Shown piece after piece: positions 1-5,465 of a stretch of 5,559 bases of DNA. The notes under the pieces are model-generated. The model searched no databases. It was not told the DNA's origin and saw only the letters and a list, made by a program, of their open reading frames with translations. Position numbers and translations under genes: made by a program. Numbering within the stretch: the first letter of the stretch is position 1; each line of letters opens with the position of its first letter. Source of the stretch: Rikenella microfusus (GTDB lineage Bacteria; Bacteroidota; Bacteroidia; Bacteroidales; SZUA-534); contig DYQV01000191.1 in assembly GCA_020719105.1 (NCBI GenBank), forward strand, positions 1-5,559, written 5' to 3'.

Positions 1-39
1 CGATTCCAAGCTATTCCAGAATATGTTGATGGATTTTAA
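1..39 (+). CDS. C-terminal tail of an upstream gene (partial)
   Basis: Reading from base 1, twelve codons (RFQAIPEYVDGF) run to a TAA at 37-39. The gene begins outside the window and its product cannot be recognised from so little. The frame is not certain: the +2 frame is also open and ends at a TGA at 53-55, which would overlap the next gene's GTG in a GTGA arrangement. I prefer the +1 reading because its codons look more ordinary; the alternative contains four ATG codons and a CTA in 17. Either way a same-strand gene ends within about 12 bp of the glycosyltransferase start, so an operon is likely. Confidence 0.4.
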   Translation, partial: RFQAIPEYVDGF

Positions 40-51
40 TTTGATGAAGCA

Positions 52-1134
52 GTGAAAATATTGTATGCCATTCAGGGAACCGGAAACGGGCATTTGAGTA
101 GGGCAAGGGATATTATTCCCATCCTAAAAAAAAATAATGAAGTGGACTTGCTGGTTAGCGGAACTCAAGCCGATGTTACCTTACCTTATGAAGTTAAATA
201 CCGGTTTAGCGGCCTTAGTTTTATTTTTGGGGCAAAAGGAGGCGTTGATTTATTTGAGACTTACAAGAAAAGCAACATAAAAGTACTTCTATCAGAAATT
301 AACTCCTTACCGGTTAACGAATACGATTTGGTTTTAAACGATTTTGAGCCTGTTTCAGCATGGGCTTGTTATCTCAACAACAAAACATGCATCACCCTTA
401 GCCATCAATCTGCCGTTTTGCACAAAAAAGCTCCGCAACCCAAAGAAATTGACCCATTAGGAAAAGCCATTCTTAAGAATTATGCACCATCAACTGAAAA
501 ATATGGGTTTCATTTCAAAAGTTATGGAGATCAAATTTTTACACCCGTTATCCGCAAGCAGGTAAGGGAGCAACTTATTGAAGACCAAGGACATTACACG
601 GTTTATCTTCCATCGTACGATGATGAGGGGATTTTAAAGGTTTTAAGAAAATTTGAAAATACCAAATGGCAGGTTTTTTCAAAGCATAACAAACAGGGTT
701 TTACCGAAAACAATATTTCCATTCAACCCATCAACAACGAAGCATTTATAGAAAGTATGGCCAAATCGACCGGGGTATTGTGCGGTGCCGGATTTGAAAC
801 GCCTGCTGAAGCCCTTTTTATGAACAAAAAACTGATGGTAATACCCATGAAAGGGCAATACGAGCAACAATGCAATGCAGCAGCCTTAAAAGAGATGGGG
901 GTTCCGGTAATAAAAAGCCTTAAACTAAAACAGATCGATAAAATCGGGCAATGGATTGAAAGTGAAACCAAAATTGAAGTGAATTATTCGGATGATACGG
1001 AAGAAATTATAAACAAAATACTTTCCAAATATACTCTTTCCACTATTGCTAATGTTTCCCAAGTTCAGAATAAACCAAGCACGGCTAAAAAACTCCAACG
1101 CATGCTGCTCAAATCAATAGCTAAAGAGCTATAA
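52..1134 (+). CDS. GT-B fold glycosyltransferase, MurG/UGT-like
   Basis: This 360-residue protein probably transfers a sugar from a nucleotide-sugar donor to an unknown acceptor. It has the two halves of a GT-B enzyme. The N-terminal domain opens with a beta strand and a glycine-rich loop, GTGNGHLSRA (residues 9-18), typical of MurG/UGT-like and glycosyltransferase-28-like proteins, and carries NDFEP (96-100) and SHQ (117-119). The C-terminal domain has GAGFETPAEAL (245-255) followed by a Pro/Glu-Gln segment (IPMKGQYEQQ, 264-273), which matches the usual donor-binding region. No signal peptide or membrane segment is evident, so it is probably cytoplasmic or peripheral. The start is a GTG; the in-frame reading has no nearby upstream ATG, and the glycine-loop motif begins nine residues in, as expected. 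The beta-glucosidase gene follows after 8 bp, suggesting co-transcription. Class is fairly sure; donor and acceptor are unknown. Confidence 0.85.
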   Translation: MKILYAIQGTGNGHLSRARDIIPILKKNNEVDLLVSGTQADVTLPYEVKYRFSGLSFIFGAKGGVDLFETYKKSNIKVLLSEINSLPVNEYDLVLNDFEPVSAWACYLNNKTCITLSHQSAVLHKKAPQPKEIDPLGKAILKNYAPSTEKYGFHFKSYGDQIFTPVIRKQVREQLIEDQGHYTVYLPSYDDEGILKVLRKFENTKWQVFSKHNKQGFTENNISIQPINNEAFIESMAKSTGVLCGAGFETPAEALFMNKKLMVIPMKGQYEQQCNAAALKEMGVPVIKSLKLKQIDKIGQWIESETKIEVNYSDDTEEIINKILSKYTLSTIANVSQVQNKPSTAKKLQRMLLKSIAKEL

Positions 1135-1142
1135 AGCGTGTC

Positions 1143-2486
1143 ATGAATTTTACGAAAGATAGTTTTGGCCCAAATTTTAGTTGGGGAGTATCCACTGCGG
1201 CCTATCAGATTGAAGGAGCCTGGAATGAAGATGGAAAAGGTCCGTCGGTTTGGGATGTTTTTTCAAACACCAAGGGAAAAACCCATAAAGGACAAAACGG
1301 CAATATTTCCTGCGACTTTTACCACCGATACGAGCATGATTTAAGCATAATGCAAGGTTTGGGAATCCGTAATTACCGGTTTTCGTTATCGTGGAGCCGC
1401 ATTATCCCCAATGGAATTGGCGAAGTAAATACCAAAGGAATTGATTTTTACAACCGGGTGATTGATACCTGCCTTAACTATGGAATAGAGCCCTGGATAA
1501 CCCTTTATCATTGGGATTTGCCTCATGAGCTGGAGAAAAAAGGCGGTTGGACCAACCGCGAAGTGATTGATTGGTTTGCCAATTTTGTGCAGGTGTGTGT
1601 TTCCCATTTTGGCGGCCGTGTAAAGCATTGGATGGTTTTAAATGAACCCTTAGTTTTCACAGGAGCTGGGTATTTTTTAGGTATTCATGCCCCGGGAAAA
1701 AAAGGGTTGAAAAACTTTTTTGCGGCTGCCCATCATGCAGCCCTGTGTCAGGCTGAAGGGGGCCGGATTGTTCGTTCCATGCTATCGGATGGTCATATTG
1801 GAACTACCTTCTCTTGTTCATCGATACATCCGTTTAGCCCTTCAAAAAATGATGAAATGGCGGCAAAACGAGTGGATGTGCTGCTTAATCGCCTGTTTGT
1901 GGAACCCCTTGCCGGATTGGGTTACCCCGTTCACGATTTAAAACTTTTGCAACGGTTCGAGGAGGTAGTTAAAGACGGTGATGAACAAAAACTGGCTTTT
2001 GATATGGATTTTATCGGCATTCAAAATTATACCCGGGAAATCGTAGCCTCATCCCGGTTAACCCCTTTAATTTGGGCAAAAGTCATTGAGGCCAATAAAC
2101 GAAAGGTGGAGACCACGGAAATGGGCTGGGAGGTGTATCCTGAAAGCATGTATGAAATGCTATTGAAATTTAGCAAATACAAAAATTTCAAAGAAATTCT
2201 TGTTACTGAAAATGGGGCTGCCTTTCCCGATATTTTAGAGAATGGTGTTATACGTGATGTAAAGAGAAAAGACTTTTTAACGCAAAAAATTCAACAGGTA
2301 TTGCGTGCAAAACAGAGTGGAGTTAATGTAACCGGCTATTTTGTATGGAGCTTTACTGATAACTTTGAATGGGCCGAAGGATATCGGCCGCGGTTTGGCC
2401 TGGTACACGTTGATTTTGAAACACAACAGCGGACCATTAAAGACTCAGGTCGTTGGTTTAGCGGTTTTATCAGGGATGATTCTTGA
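1143..2486 (+). CDS. Glycoside hydrolase family 1 beta-glucosidase
   Basis: This 447-residue protein is a complete family 1 beta-glycosidase, which hydrolyses beta-linked glucose (or galactose or other sugars) from short oligosaccharides or glycosides by a retaining mechanism. The N-terminal family signature is intact (FSWGVSTAAYQIEG, 12-25). The acid/base Glu is E168 in NEP (167-169), and the nucleophile is E356 in TENG (355-358). Substrate-pocket residues are visible: Q22, H123 in YHWD, Y296, W402, and E409-W410 in the WSFTDNFEW block (402-410). The segment usually reading INYYT is IQNYT here (293-297), so the usual Asn is Gln while the Tyr near the nucleophile is kept. There is no signal peptide, so it should act in the cytoplasm on imported or internally made glycosides. 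Length is normal for the family. The glycosyltransferase 8 bp upstream suggests a shared glycoside pathway, which is inference. Exact substrate cannot be told from sequence. Confidence 0.95.
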   Translation: MNFTKDSFGPNFSWGVSTAAYQIEGAWNEDGKGPSVWDVFSNTKGKTHKGQNGNISCDFYHRYEHDLSIMQGLGIRNYRFSLSWSRIIPNGIGEVNTKGIDFYNRVIDTCLNYGIEPWITLYHWDLPHELEKKGGWTNREVIDWFANFVQVCVSHFGGRVKHWMVLNEPLVFTGAGYFLGIHAPGKKGLKNFFAAAHHAALCQAEGGRIVRSMLSDGHIGTTFSCSSIHPFSPSKNDEMAAKRVDVLLNRLFVEPLAGLGYPVHDLKLLQRFEEVVKDGDEQKLAFDMDFIGIQNYTREIVASSRLTPLIWAKVIEANKRKVETTEMGWEVYPESMYEMLLKFSKYKNFKEILVTENGAAFPDILENGVIRDVKRKDFLTQKIQQVLRAKQSGVNVTGYFVWSFTDNFEWAEGYRPRFGLVHVDFETQQRTIKDSGRWFSGFIRDDS

Positions 2487-2503
2487 AGATCGGTTTATAA
2501 CCC

Positions 2504-2523
2504 GGATTATTCTTGAATAATCC
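2504..2523 (+). terminator. Hairpin just downstream of the beta-glucosidase gene
   Basis: A perfect inverted repeat, GGATTATT then CTTG then AATAATCC, lies 17 bp past the beta-glucosidase stop. No T run follows on the + strand, so it is not a textbook intrinsic terminator; it may mark the mRNA 3' end or protect it. It also contains a near copy (GGATTATTCTTGAA, 2504-2517) of the gene's last bases (GGATGATTCTTGAA, 2474-2487), 13 of 14 identical. Confidence 0.35.
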
Positions 2524-2532
2524 TGACGATAA

Positions 2533-2583
2533 AGCTATTCCTCAAAAATGGGGAAATAAAAACTCCCAATTTTGGGAATAGCT
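2533..2583 (-). terminator. Likely intrinsic terminator of the rhlE transcript
   Basis: On the - strand, TCCCAA (2577-2572) pairs with TTGGGA (2569-2564) and is followed by G and then five T's (2562-2558), the form of an intrinsic terminator. A second perfect 9-bp inverted repeat, AGCTATTCC (2533-2541) with GGAATAGCT (2575-2583), encloses it, so two alternative folds are possible. The site is about 140 bp past the helicase stop, which implies a long 3' UTR holding the structures described above. Confidence 0.5.
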
Positions 2584-2584
2584 A

Positions 2585-2603
2585 TCCCGATGTAAAATCG
2601 GGA
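2585..2603. repeat. 7-bp stem hairpin in the convergent intergenic region
   Basis: TCCCGAT (2585-2591) and ATCGGGA (2597-2603) form a perfect inverted repeat around a 5-base loop. It lies between the three-way-junction fold and the terminator-like hairpin. No T run follows directly on either strand. A separate 10-bp perfect palindrome, GTGAGCTCAC, sits at 2617-2626. Confidence 0.5.
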
Positions 2604-2638
2604 GGGGTTTACTTGCGTGAGCTCACTTTGTTCGGTTT

Positions 2639-2705
2639 CCGCTTTGCAACCCAATACCCGTCGCACATTCACACCTTTCGCTATGCTCAGGTATGAATAA
2701 AGCGG
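2639..2705 (-). other. Three-way-junction RNA fold in the helicase 3' region
   Basis: Read on the - strand, this begins 18 bp after the helicase stop and folds by eye into an outer stem, CCGCTTT (2705-2699) with AAAGCGG (2645-2639), enclosing two hairpins. One is ATTCATACCT/AGGTGTGAAT (2698-2689 and 2676-2667, 12-nt loop). The other is TGCGAC/GTTGCA (2665-2660 and 2650-2645, 9-nt loop); it shares one A with the outer stem. Each hairpin contains one pair that is G-U in - strand RNA but A-C in + strand RNA, so the fold is better supported for a - strand transcript. It may be part of the rhlE 3' UTR, a processed small RNA, or a dispersed repeat. No known RNA family is recognised. Confidence 0.4.
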
Positions 2706-2723
2706 GATAAATTGGTGAATAAA

Positions 2724-3968
2724 CTACCTTTTGTTAATCCCCTCTTTTTTATTTGGGCTGGCAGGTTGCCTGGGATTTCTTTCTGTTCTTGGATGTCGCT
2801 GCCTTTGCTTTTCTGGCTTTACTGGGTTGTGGTCAATTAAAGGATAATCATGGGTATCCACCACAGGGATTTTTTTTGAAATCAATTTTTCAATATCGCG
2901 CAGGTACTCTTTTTCAATGGCATCGCAAAAAGAAAGGGCAATACCGGATGCACCTGCCCGTCCAGTCCGTCCAATGCGGTGAACATACGTTTCGGCCACA
3001 TTGGGCAATTCGTAGTTAATTACATGGGTTAAATCGTCAATGTCAATACCGCGGGCTGCAATATCGGTAGCCACCAAAATGCGGGTGGTTCGTGCTTTAA
3101 AGTTGGCCAACGCCCGTTGCCTTGCATTTTGGGCTTTATCGCCATGAATGGCTTCTGCTTTAATGCTCTTTTTGTTGAGCATTCGTTCCACCCGGTCGGC
3201 ACCGTGTTTGGTGCGGGTGAAAACCAGCGCTGTTTTTATTTTTTTATCCTGCAATATATCTACCAGCAAGGCCATTTTATTGCCTTTATCAACAAAATAC
3301 AAATACTGTATTACTGTTTCTGCCGTGGTTGATTCCGGGGTAACTTCTACTTTTTTGGGTTCATGCAAAATTGTGGCAGCCAGTTTCACAATTTCAGCAG
3401 GCATGGTAGCCGAGAAAAACAATGACTGGCGCTTGCGTGGTAGAGCCACAATCAACTTTTTCACATCATGGATAAATCCCATATCCAGCATGCGGTCGGC
3501 TTCGTCGAGCACAAATATTTCCACATCGCGTAAACTCACAAAACGCTGGTTCATCAGGTCGAGCAAGCGGCCGGGAGTGGCTACCAACACATCTACTCCA
3601 AGTTGTAATGCCTGTGTCTGTTTCAATTGGGTTACTCCACCAAAAATTACAGTACTGGTAATACCGGTATGACGCCCGTAAACTTTAAAACTTTCGTCAA
3701 TCTGAATAGCCAGTTCACGGGTTGGTGTTACTATTAAGCTTCGTATTTTTTTATTCCTTCCACGTTGCGGATTGGCACTCAAAAGTTGAATGATGGGTAA
3801 GGCAAATGCAGCGGTTTTTCCGGTTCCGGTTTGGGCACAGCCCAGTAAATCGTTGCCCTGTAAAACAATAGGTATTGACTCTTCTTGAATGGGTGTTGGT
3901 GTTCTATAGCCTTCTTCTTCAATTGCTTTCAATAAAGAAGGCATTAAATTTAATTCGTTAAAATTCAT
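2724..3968 (-). CDS. rhlE: DEAD-box ATP-dependent RNA helicase, RhlE type
   Basis: This 414-residue protein unwinds short RNA duplexes using ATP and probably works in ribosome assembly, RNA decay or cold adaptation. All family motifs are present in order: Q motif region (F3 and TPIQ, 25-28), Walker A AQTGTGKT (45-52), PTRELA (82-87), TPGR (131-134), DEAD (155-158), SAT (186-188), the VFTRTK segment (249-254), ATDIAARGID (300-309) and HRIGRTGRAG (330-339). After the two RecA-like domains, the last 35 or so residues are a basic, Pro/Arg/Lys/Gln-rich, probably disordered tail, usual in RhlE proteins and likely to bind RNA. The ATG start puts the Q motif at the normal distance from the N-terminus and overlaps by one base the stop of a 12-codon upstream ORF. 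It has its own promoter and a leader of about 150 nt, so it is probably transcribed separately from purN. RhlE subfamily assignment is good; the cellular target is not known from sequence. Confidence 0.96.
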   Translation of the reverse strand: MNFNELNLMPSLLKAIEEEGYRTPTPIQEESIPIVLQGNDLLGCAQTGTGKTAAFALPIIQLLSANPQRGRNKKIRSLIVTPTRELAIQIDESFKVYGRHTGITSTVIFGGVTQLKQTQALQLGVDVLVATPGRLLDLMNQRFVSLRDVEIFVLDEADRMLDMGFIHDVKKLIVALPRKRQSLFFSATMPAEIVKLAATILHEPKKVEVTPESTTAETVIQYLYFVDKGNKMALLVDILQDKKIKTALVFTRTKHGADRVERMLNKKSIKAEAIHGDKAQNARQRALANFKARTTRILVATDIAARGIDIDDLTHVINYELPNVAETYVHRIGRTGRAGASGIALSFCDAIEKEYLRDIEKLISKKIPVVDTHDYPLIDHNPVKPEKQRQRHPRTERNPRQPASPNKKEGINKR

Positions 3969-4006
3969 TATTTATAGTATTCTGTTTCCATTCGAACCAA
4001 CCCCAT
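3968..4006 (-). CDS. Possible 12-codon upstream ORF in the rhlE leader
   Basis: An ATG at 4006-4004 opens MGLVRMETEYYK and ends with a TAA at 3970-3968 whose last A is the first base of the rhlE ATG (TAATG). Such stop-start overlap is classically linked to translational coupling. The frame differs from rhlE, so it is not an N-terminal extension. It may be chance: twelve codons carry almost no statistical weight, and there is no clear ribosome binding site. Confidence 0.25.
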   Translation of the reverse strand: MGLVRMETEYYK

Positions 4007-4016
4007 TTTAGCCTTT

Positions 4017-4058
4017 ATGCAATCTGTTTTTTAAATAGAACAAAACAGCCTAAAGCAT
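4017..4058 (-). promoter_or_regulatory. Stem-loop in the rhlE 5' leader
   Basis: In the - strand leader, CTGTTTT (4048-4042) pairs with AAAACAG (4030-4024) around an 11-nt A/T-rich loop. Outside an internal loop, ATGC (4058-4055) pairs with GCAT (4020-4017). It lies about 50 nt before the helicase start, where a temperature- or protein-responsive structure could act. No riboswitch class is recognised. Confidence 0.35.
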
Positions 4059-4066
4059 GTAAACCT

Positions 4067-4096
4067 GATGAAACAACTTTTTTGGGATGAGACAAC
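4067..4096 (-). repeat. Two 11-nt near-identical direct repeats in the rhlE leader
   Basis: On the - strand, GTTGTCTCATC (4096-4086) and GTTGTTTCATC (4077-4067) match at 10 of 11 positions with start points 19 nt apart. They lie just after the predicted transcription start of rhlE, so they could be binding sites for an RNA- or DNA-binding regulator, or chance. Confidence 0.4.
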
Positions 4097-4123
4097 GGTT
4101 GGGCGAAGCGTGCGAATTTTGTG

Positions 4124-4155
4124 CAAAGTTACAACAAATAAACCGGGTTTAGAAA
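4124..4155 (-). promoter_or_regulatory. Bacteroidota-type promoter for rhlE
   Basis: On the - strand, TAACTTTG (4131-4124) matches the Bacteroidota -7 consensus TAnnTTTG exactly. TTTC (4155-4152) is 3 of 4 to the -33 box TTTG with a 20-nt spacer, which is about the expected distance. Transcription would start near 4117, giving a leader of about 150 nt, unusually long for a housekeeping gene. Confidence 0.65.
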
Positions 4156-4183
4156 TTGTCACTCTATAAAAGCGTGGAAACTC

Positions 4184-4200
4184 AATACTGACAGAGTATT
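4184..4200 (-). terminator. Weak hairpin just after purN
   Basis: AATACT and AGTATT (arms 4184-4189 and 4195-4200, loop of five) form a perfect 6-bp stem, 9 bp past the purN stop. On the - strand it is followed by GAG and then a short TTT, so it could be a weak terminator separating rnhA-purN from the rhlE promoter. The stem is AT-rich and the T run poor. Confidence 0.35.
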
Positions 4201-4209
4201 AGCAGCTTG

Positions 4210-4779
4210 TTATTTTTCCATTAGCAACTGTTCAATCACTTTGGGAAAATTTTCATACTCCAAGTCGTGAACTTTATGAGCTACGTTATCGGGGGTATCG
4301 GTTGGCAGAACTACTATTTCAGTCTGAAAAATAATATTTCCTTTGTCGTATTCACCATTTACATAGTGAATAGTAATACCACTTTCTTTTTCGTGATTGG
4401 ATACCACCGCTTCATGAACTTTACTCCCATACATTCCTTTGCCTCCGTATTTTGGCAGCAGTGCCGGATGGATATTAATAATTTTGTTCGGGAATGCCTC
4501 TATCAGGGAAGGTGGAATCAACCATAAAAAACCCGCCAAAACCACCAGATCTATTTTATCAGCCTTCAATCGGTCAACAATTTCAGCCGTTTCGTTAAAC
4601 TGGTGTTGGTTGAAAACCACTGAAGGAATATTCAACCTTTTTGCCCGTTCCAACACATAAGCATCCTTTTTATTCGATAAAATAAGCGAAACCTCAATGG
4701 AAGGGTGTTTTTTGAAATACAGGACAATATTTTCAACATTGGTTCCCGAACCGGAGGCAAACAGTGCTATTTTATACAT
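4210..4779 (-). CDS. purN: Phosphoribosylglycinamide formyltransferase (GAR transformylase)
   Basis: This 189-residue cytoplasmic enzyme transfers a formyl group from 10-formyltetrahydrofolate to glycinamide ribonucleotide, the third step of de novo purine synthesis. The formyltransferase fold is complete for the PurN family. A phosphate-binding loop, ASGSGTN, is at residues 8-14. The catalytic block NIHPALLPK (102-110) supplies Asn102 and His104, and Asp145 in YDKGNIIFQ (144-152) is the third catalytic residue by family comparison. His138 in ITIHYV is also kept. Length is normal, and the ATG start places the phosphate loop at the usual distance from the N-terminus. Its start lies 30 bp after the rnhA stop on the same strand with no clear promoter between, so the two are probably co-transcribed from the rnhA promoter. 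PurN is favoured over methionyl-tRNA formyltransferase because the protein is single-domain and short. Confidence 0.96.
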   Translation of the reverse strand: MYKIALFASGSGTNVENIVLYFKKHPSIEVSLILSNKKDAYVLERAKRLNIPSVVFNQHQFNETAEIVDRLKADKIDLVVLAGFLWLIPPSLIEAFPNKIINIHPALLPKYGGKGMYGSKVHEAVVSNHEKESGITIHYVNGEYDKGNIIFQTEIVVLPTDTPDNVAHKVHDLEYENFPKVIEQLLMEK

Positions 4780-4809
4780 AAAGCGTTTTATAACAATTAA
4801 CTATTCGTT

Positions 4810-5289
4810 TCAAAAAAGCTCCCCATTTGAACTTCCATTCTCATATGCCACATCAATCAAAAGGGTTTTCTTTTTTGAGGCATCCACGGCCAATTGGTCG
4901 CAACGTTCATTTTCGGGAATACCGGCATGGCCTTTCACCCAATGGAATTTTACCCGATGTTGGGTATAAACCAGCAAAAATCGTTTCCACAAATCCGGGT
5001 TTTTTTTCTTTCTAAAATTGGTTTTCACCCAACCTTGCAGCCAGCCTTTTTCAACTGAATCAATCACATATTTCGAATCGGAATAAATGGTTACTTCACA
5101 TCCCGGGGTTTTAAGGGCCTCCAAACCGGCAATAACCGCAAGCAATTCCATCCGGTTGTTAGTGGTCAAGCGGAATCCTTCGGAAAGTTCTTTGCGGTGA
5201 GGACCTGAAAGTAAAACAGCTCCATATCCTCCGGGACCTGGGTTTCCACTGGCAGCACCGTCGGTAAAAAGAGTGATTTTTGTAGCCAT
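4810..5289 (-). CDS. rnhA: Ribonuclease HI
   Basis: This 159-residue cytoplasmic nuclease cuts the RNA strand of RNA:DNA hybrids, removing R-loops and replication primers. The four metal-binding acidic residues of the family are visible: D10 in FTDGAASGNPGPGGYG, E48 in NNRMELLAV, D71 in YSDSKYV and D131 in NERCDQLA. The loop His is H121 in KGHAG. The basic, Trp-rich handle segment (GWLQGWVKTNFRKKKNPDLW, 82-101) shows it is the handle-containing bacterial type. A longer reading to 5322 adds eleven residues, but I choose the ATG at 5289: it gives the normal family length, puts D10 in the standard place, and a consensus -7 promoter box lies only 4 bp upstream, inside the longer reading. The C-terminal tail after about residue 140 is variable. 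purN follows 30 bp downstream. Confidence 0.95.
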   Translation of the reverse strand: MATKITLFTDGAASGNPGPGGYGAVLLSGPHRKELSEGFRLTTNNRMELLAVIAGLEALKTPGCEVTIYSDSKYVIDSVEKGWLQGWVKTNFRKKKNPDLWKRFLLVYTQHRVKFHWVKGHAGIPENERCDQLAVDASKKKTLLIDVAYENGSSNGELF

Positions 5290-5293
5290 GTTG

Positions 5294-5301
5294 CAAAAAT
5301 A
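5294..5301 (-). promoter_or_regulatory. rnhA: Promoter -7 box for rnhA-purN
   Basis: On the - strand, TATTTTTG (5301-5294) matches TAnnTTTG exactly and ends 4 nt before the rnhA ATG. No good TTTG -33 box is seen at the expected distance (AAAG instead). If real, transcription would begin at or within a few bases of the start codon, giving a leaderless or nearly leaderless mRNA. Confidence 0.5.
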
Positions 5302-5309
5302 GGGTTTAA

Positions 5310-5341
5310 TTTTAATAATCACTTTCCTTACACTATTTTTG
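5310..5341 (+). promoter_or_regulatory. Divergent + strand promoter opposite rnhA
   Basis: TTTT (5310-5313) is 3 of 4 to the -33 box TTTG and, after a 20-nt spacer, TATTTTTG (5334-5341) matches the -7 box TAnnTTTG exactly. Transcription would start near 5348 and run rightward. It overlaps the upstream region of the rnhA promoter, so the two may share regulation. No gene is seen downstream before the window ends. Confidence 0.55.
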
Positions 5342-5347
5342 TCGCAT

Positions 5348-5465
5348 TAAATAAAATATTTGAAATAGTGAGTCCTCTCCGAAAAGTCATCCGATGAATC
5401 AATTATTAAAATCAGAGATAATCAGTTAACTAGAAATTCATCGGAAGACTAATTTACGGTTTTTT
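5348..5465 (+). ncRNA. Candidate small RNA or attenuated leader
   Basis: From the predicted start of the divergent promoter to a T run at 5460-5465 is about 118 nt. Most of this forms one long stem-loop, and no open reading frame beyond about 11 codons is present. This promoter, hairpin and T-run layout would suit a small RNA, or a leader whose transcription is ended early before a gene lying outside the window. It does not resemble any RNA family that I can recognise, including 6S RNA. The ends are predictions only. Confidence 0.35.
5379..5465 (+). terminator. Long stem-loop followed by a T run
   Basis: Arms 5385-5399 and 5436-5450 pair over 15 positions with a single A-A mismatch. Outside them CCG (5379-5381) can pair with CGG (5457-5459), directly followed by six T's (5460-5465). 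The loop holds a smaller ATTAT/ATAAT hairpin (5402-5406, 5418-5422). On the - strand the stem is followed by TTTT, so it could also end a transcript coming from the right. Confidence 0.5.

Noticed and set aside
2504..2523. A textbook intrinsic terminator for the + strand operon
   Set aside because: The hairpin is perfect, but no T run follows it on the + strand, so it is listed only at low confidence.
2609..2668. A 19-codon, very basic - strand ORF (MCDGYWVAKRKPNKVSSRK) in the convergent spacer
   Set aside because: It lies wholly within inverted repeats that explain the sequence better as structured RNA or a repeat, and it is too short to support as a gene.
3148..3672. A 174-codon open frame on the + strand
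   Set aside because: It is the antisense shadow of the DEAD-box helicase, whose motifs are all intact on the - strand.
5290..5322. N-terminal extension of ribonuclease HI to an upstream ATG
   Set aside because: It would contain the consensus -7 promoter box and push the catalytic Asp from position 10 to 21, unlike the family.
5394..5429. An 11-codon + strand ORF (MNQLLKSEIIS) in the right-hand AT-rich region
   Set aside because: It overlaps the arm and loop of the long stem-loop, has no ribosome binding signal, and such lengths are common by chance.
5385..5450. A miniature inverted-repeat transposable element
   Set aside because: The arms pair well, but no flanking target-site duplication is seen and a T run follows directly, so a terminator or RNA fold is the simpler reading.
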